Shown here: in pieces, positions 6,768-7,821 of the stretch | Position numbering within the stretch: the stretch's first letter is position 1 | Layout: each line of letters opens with the position of its first letter | NCBI GenBank assembly: GCA_013152615.1 | Contig: JAADGA010000109.1 | Coordinates: forward strand, 6,606 to 14,426 | Direction of reading: 5' to 3' | Source of the DNA: Alphaproteobacteria bacterium | GTDB taxonomy: Bacteria > Pseudomonadota > Alphaproteobacteria > Sphingomonadales > Emcibacteraceae | Length of the DNA stretch: 7,821 nucleotides | Position numbers and translations under genes: made by a program | The notes under the pieces: model-generated | The model's input: only the letters and a program-made list of their open reading frames with translations | Database searches by the model: none | Told to the model about the DNA's origin: nothing

Positions 6768-7085
6768 ATGCCGCTGACCGCTCATGCTCAAGGGGTAAGG
6801 CTGGCAATCCGGCTGACCCCGAAAGCGGCAAAAAATTACTTTGGACAAGTGGTGACAACCGCCGACGGCAGTGCCTGGCTGAAAGCTTATGTCACCACGA
6901 TCCCGGAAGCGGGCAAAGCCAACAAAGCCCTGATCAAAATGCTGGCCAAATCCCTGAAGCTGCCCGCCCGCGATATTTCGGTTGCATCGGGGGCGACAAA
7001 TCGCAATAAACAGCTTTTGATAGCAGGGAACAGTCAAGACCTCACCCGGAGGCTTGACCAATGGATAAAGGAGTTAGCCCCGTGA
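6768..7085 (+). CDS. DUF167/YggU family protein
   Basis: A small cytoplasmic protein of the DUF167 (YggU) family, 105 residues from the ATG at 6768. The family core is complete: [15 protein letters not shown] near the N-terminus, then [29 protein letters not shown], in which P-x-x-GKAN-x-A is the most conserved stretch, and the closing strand with [12 protein letters not shown]. The biochemical function is unknown. The frame is also open from TTG at 6753, which overlaps the yggT stop, but the conserved domain begins well after the ATG and there is no good ribosome site before either codon. Translation is probably coupled to yggT, whose stop is 7 bases upstream of this ATG. The 3' end overlaps both possible folD starts, so translation of the two is likely coupled. 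Confidence 0.92.
   Translation: MPLTAHAQGVRLAIRLTPKAAKNYFGQVVTTADGSAWLKAYVTTIPEAGKANKALIKMLAKSLKLPARDISVASGATNRNKQLLIAGNSQDLTRRLDQWIKELAP
7048..7073 (+). promoter_or_regulatory. Two successive Shine-Dalgarno sites for folD
   Basis: GGAGG (7048-7052) lies 8 bases before ATG 7061, and AAGGAG (7068-7073) lies 8 bases before GTG 7082. The two starts are in the same frame, 21 bases apart. Both sites lie inside the end of the DUF167 gene. Confidence 0.65.
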
Positions 7086-7821
7086 GTGCAGATGTGATTG
7101 ATGGCAAGGCCTTTGCGGCAAAGCTGCGACAGGGTGTCGCCCGGCAGGTCGGAATTCTACAGGAAAAATATGACCTGACCCCGGGTCTGGCGGTGGTGCT
7201 GGTCGGCGACGACCCGGCCAGCCGGATTTACGTCCGTAACAAGAATAAATCCACCCTTGAAGCCGGGATGAACAGCTTTGAATATCCGCTGGACCCGAAA
7301 GTCAGTGAGGCAGAATTGCTTGGTCTGGTGGCAAATCTTAACGAGAACCCTGCGGTTCACGGCATATTGGTCCAGTTGCCGCTGCCCGCCCATATCAACG
7401 AGGCGGCGGTGATTGATGCCATTTCTCCGGCAAAAGACGTTGACGGTTTTCACGTGATCAATTCCGGCCTGCTCGCCACCGGCGGCACCGGTATGGTGCC
7501 GTGTACCCCGCTTGGCTGTATCATGATGTTGCGTCACCGGCTCGGTGATATGAGCGGGCTGGAAGCGGTGATTATTGGCCGGTCGAATATTGTTGGCAAA
7601 CCAATGGCACAACTGCTGCTGAATGAGAATTGCACTGTGACCATGGCCCACAGCCGCACCCGCAATCTGGCACAGGTGGTCGGGCGCGGCGATATTGTCA
7701 TTGCCGCCGTCGGAAAAGCCGAACTGATCAAAGGCGACTGGATCAAAGACGGCGCCACGGTGATTGATGTCGGCATCAACCGCATTGCCACAGCCGACGG
7801 CAAAAACCGGCTGGTCGGTGA
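7082..7821 (+). CDS. folD: Bifunctional methylenetetrahydrofolate dehydrogenase / methenyltetrahydrofolate cyclohydrolase, 3'-truncated by window edge
   Basis: Interconverts 5,10-methylene-, 5,10-methenyl- and 10-formyl-tetrahydrofolate using NADP(H), supplying one-carbon units for purine and formyl-methionine synthesis. About 246 of the usual 285-300 residues are present. Numbered from the [19 protein letters not shown] (41-56) holds the active-site Tyr50 and catalytic Lys54; GILVQLPLP (94-102) and KDVDGFH (118-124) line the folate site; [15 protein letters not shown] (166-180) is the Rossmann nucleotide loop; [10 protein letters not shown] and IDVGINR follow. The GTG at 7082 has AAGGAG 8 bases upstream, overlaps the DUF167 stop as GTGA, and gives an N-terminus ([12 protein letters not shown]) of normal family length. 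An in-frame ATG at 7061, with its own GGAGG 8 bases upstream, would add seven residues. The identity is certain; which start is used is open. Confidence 0.96.
   Translation, partial: MSADVIDGKAFAAKLRQGVARQVGILQEKYDLTPGLAVVLVGDDPASRIYVRNKNKSTLEAGMNSFEYPLDPKVSEAELLGLVANLNENPAVHGILVQLPLPAHINEAAVIDAISPAKDVDGFHVINSGLLATGGTGMVPCTPLGCIMMLRHRLGDMSGLEAVIIGRSNIVGKPMAQLLLNENCTVTMAHSRTRNLAQVVGRGDIVIAAVGKAELIKGDWIKDGATVIDVGINRIATADGKNRLVG

Noticed and set aside
6573..7061. Minus-strand open frame of 162 codons across yggT and the DUF167 gene
   Set aside because: It spans two well-supported plus-strand family genes and resembles nothing I recognise.

Overview
The window looks like chromosomal DNA of an alphaproteobacterium of medium GC content. 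This rests on the leucine-degradation pair at the left, the yggT-DUF167-folD cluster at the right and a flagellin-hook-like surface protein in the middle. I cannot name the genus. Seven protein genes are supported; the first and last are cut by the window edges. I see no rRNA, tRNA, CRISPR array, transposase or attachment site.

Left block (1-1858, + strand): the C-terminal three quarters of 3-hydroxy-3-methylglutaryl-CoA lyase, then a complete isovaleryl-CoA dehydrogenase only 2 bases downstream. They catalyse the last and an early step of leucine/isovalerate breakdown and form the 3' end of a liu-type operon. A short tandem repeat starts on the dehydrogenase stop codon. A 12-bp perfect hairpin follows, lying between the two convergent transcripts and able to serve both.

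Middle block (2028-6168, - strand): a large 940-residue protein followed 148 bases downstream by a secreted alkaline-phosphatase-superfamily enzyme. The large protein has a predicted seven-unit SBBP-type beta-propeller between two segments that resemble flagellin-hook 'IN' motifs, has helical ends and has no signal peptide. This suggests a flagellum- or surface-associated protein, possibly of the FlaEY type. A degenerate 12-bp tandem repeat fills much of the gap between the two genes. A CtrA-like box lies 67 bases upstream of the large gene.

Right block (6461-7821, + strand): a YggT-family membrane protein, a small DUF167/YggU protein and folD (5,10-methylene-tetrahydrofolate dehydrogenase/cyclohydrolase), packed with 7-base spacing and then an overlap. 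This is probably one housekeeping operon. folD has two in-frame starts, each with its own good Shine-Dalgarno sequence.

The left and right blocks are ordinary metabolism. The minus-strand pair between them is the accessory and least understood part, and it is where a new function is most likely.
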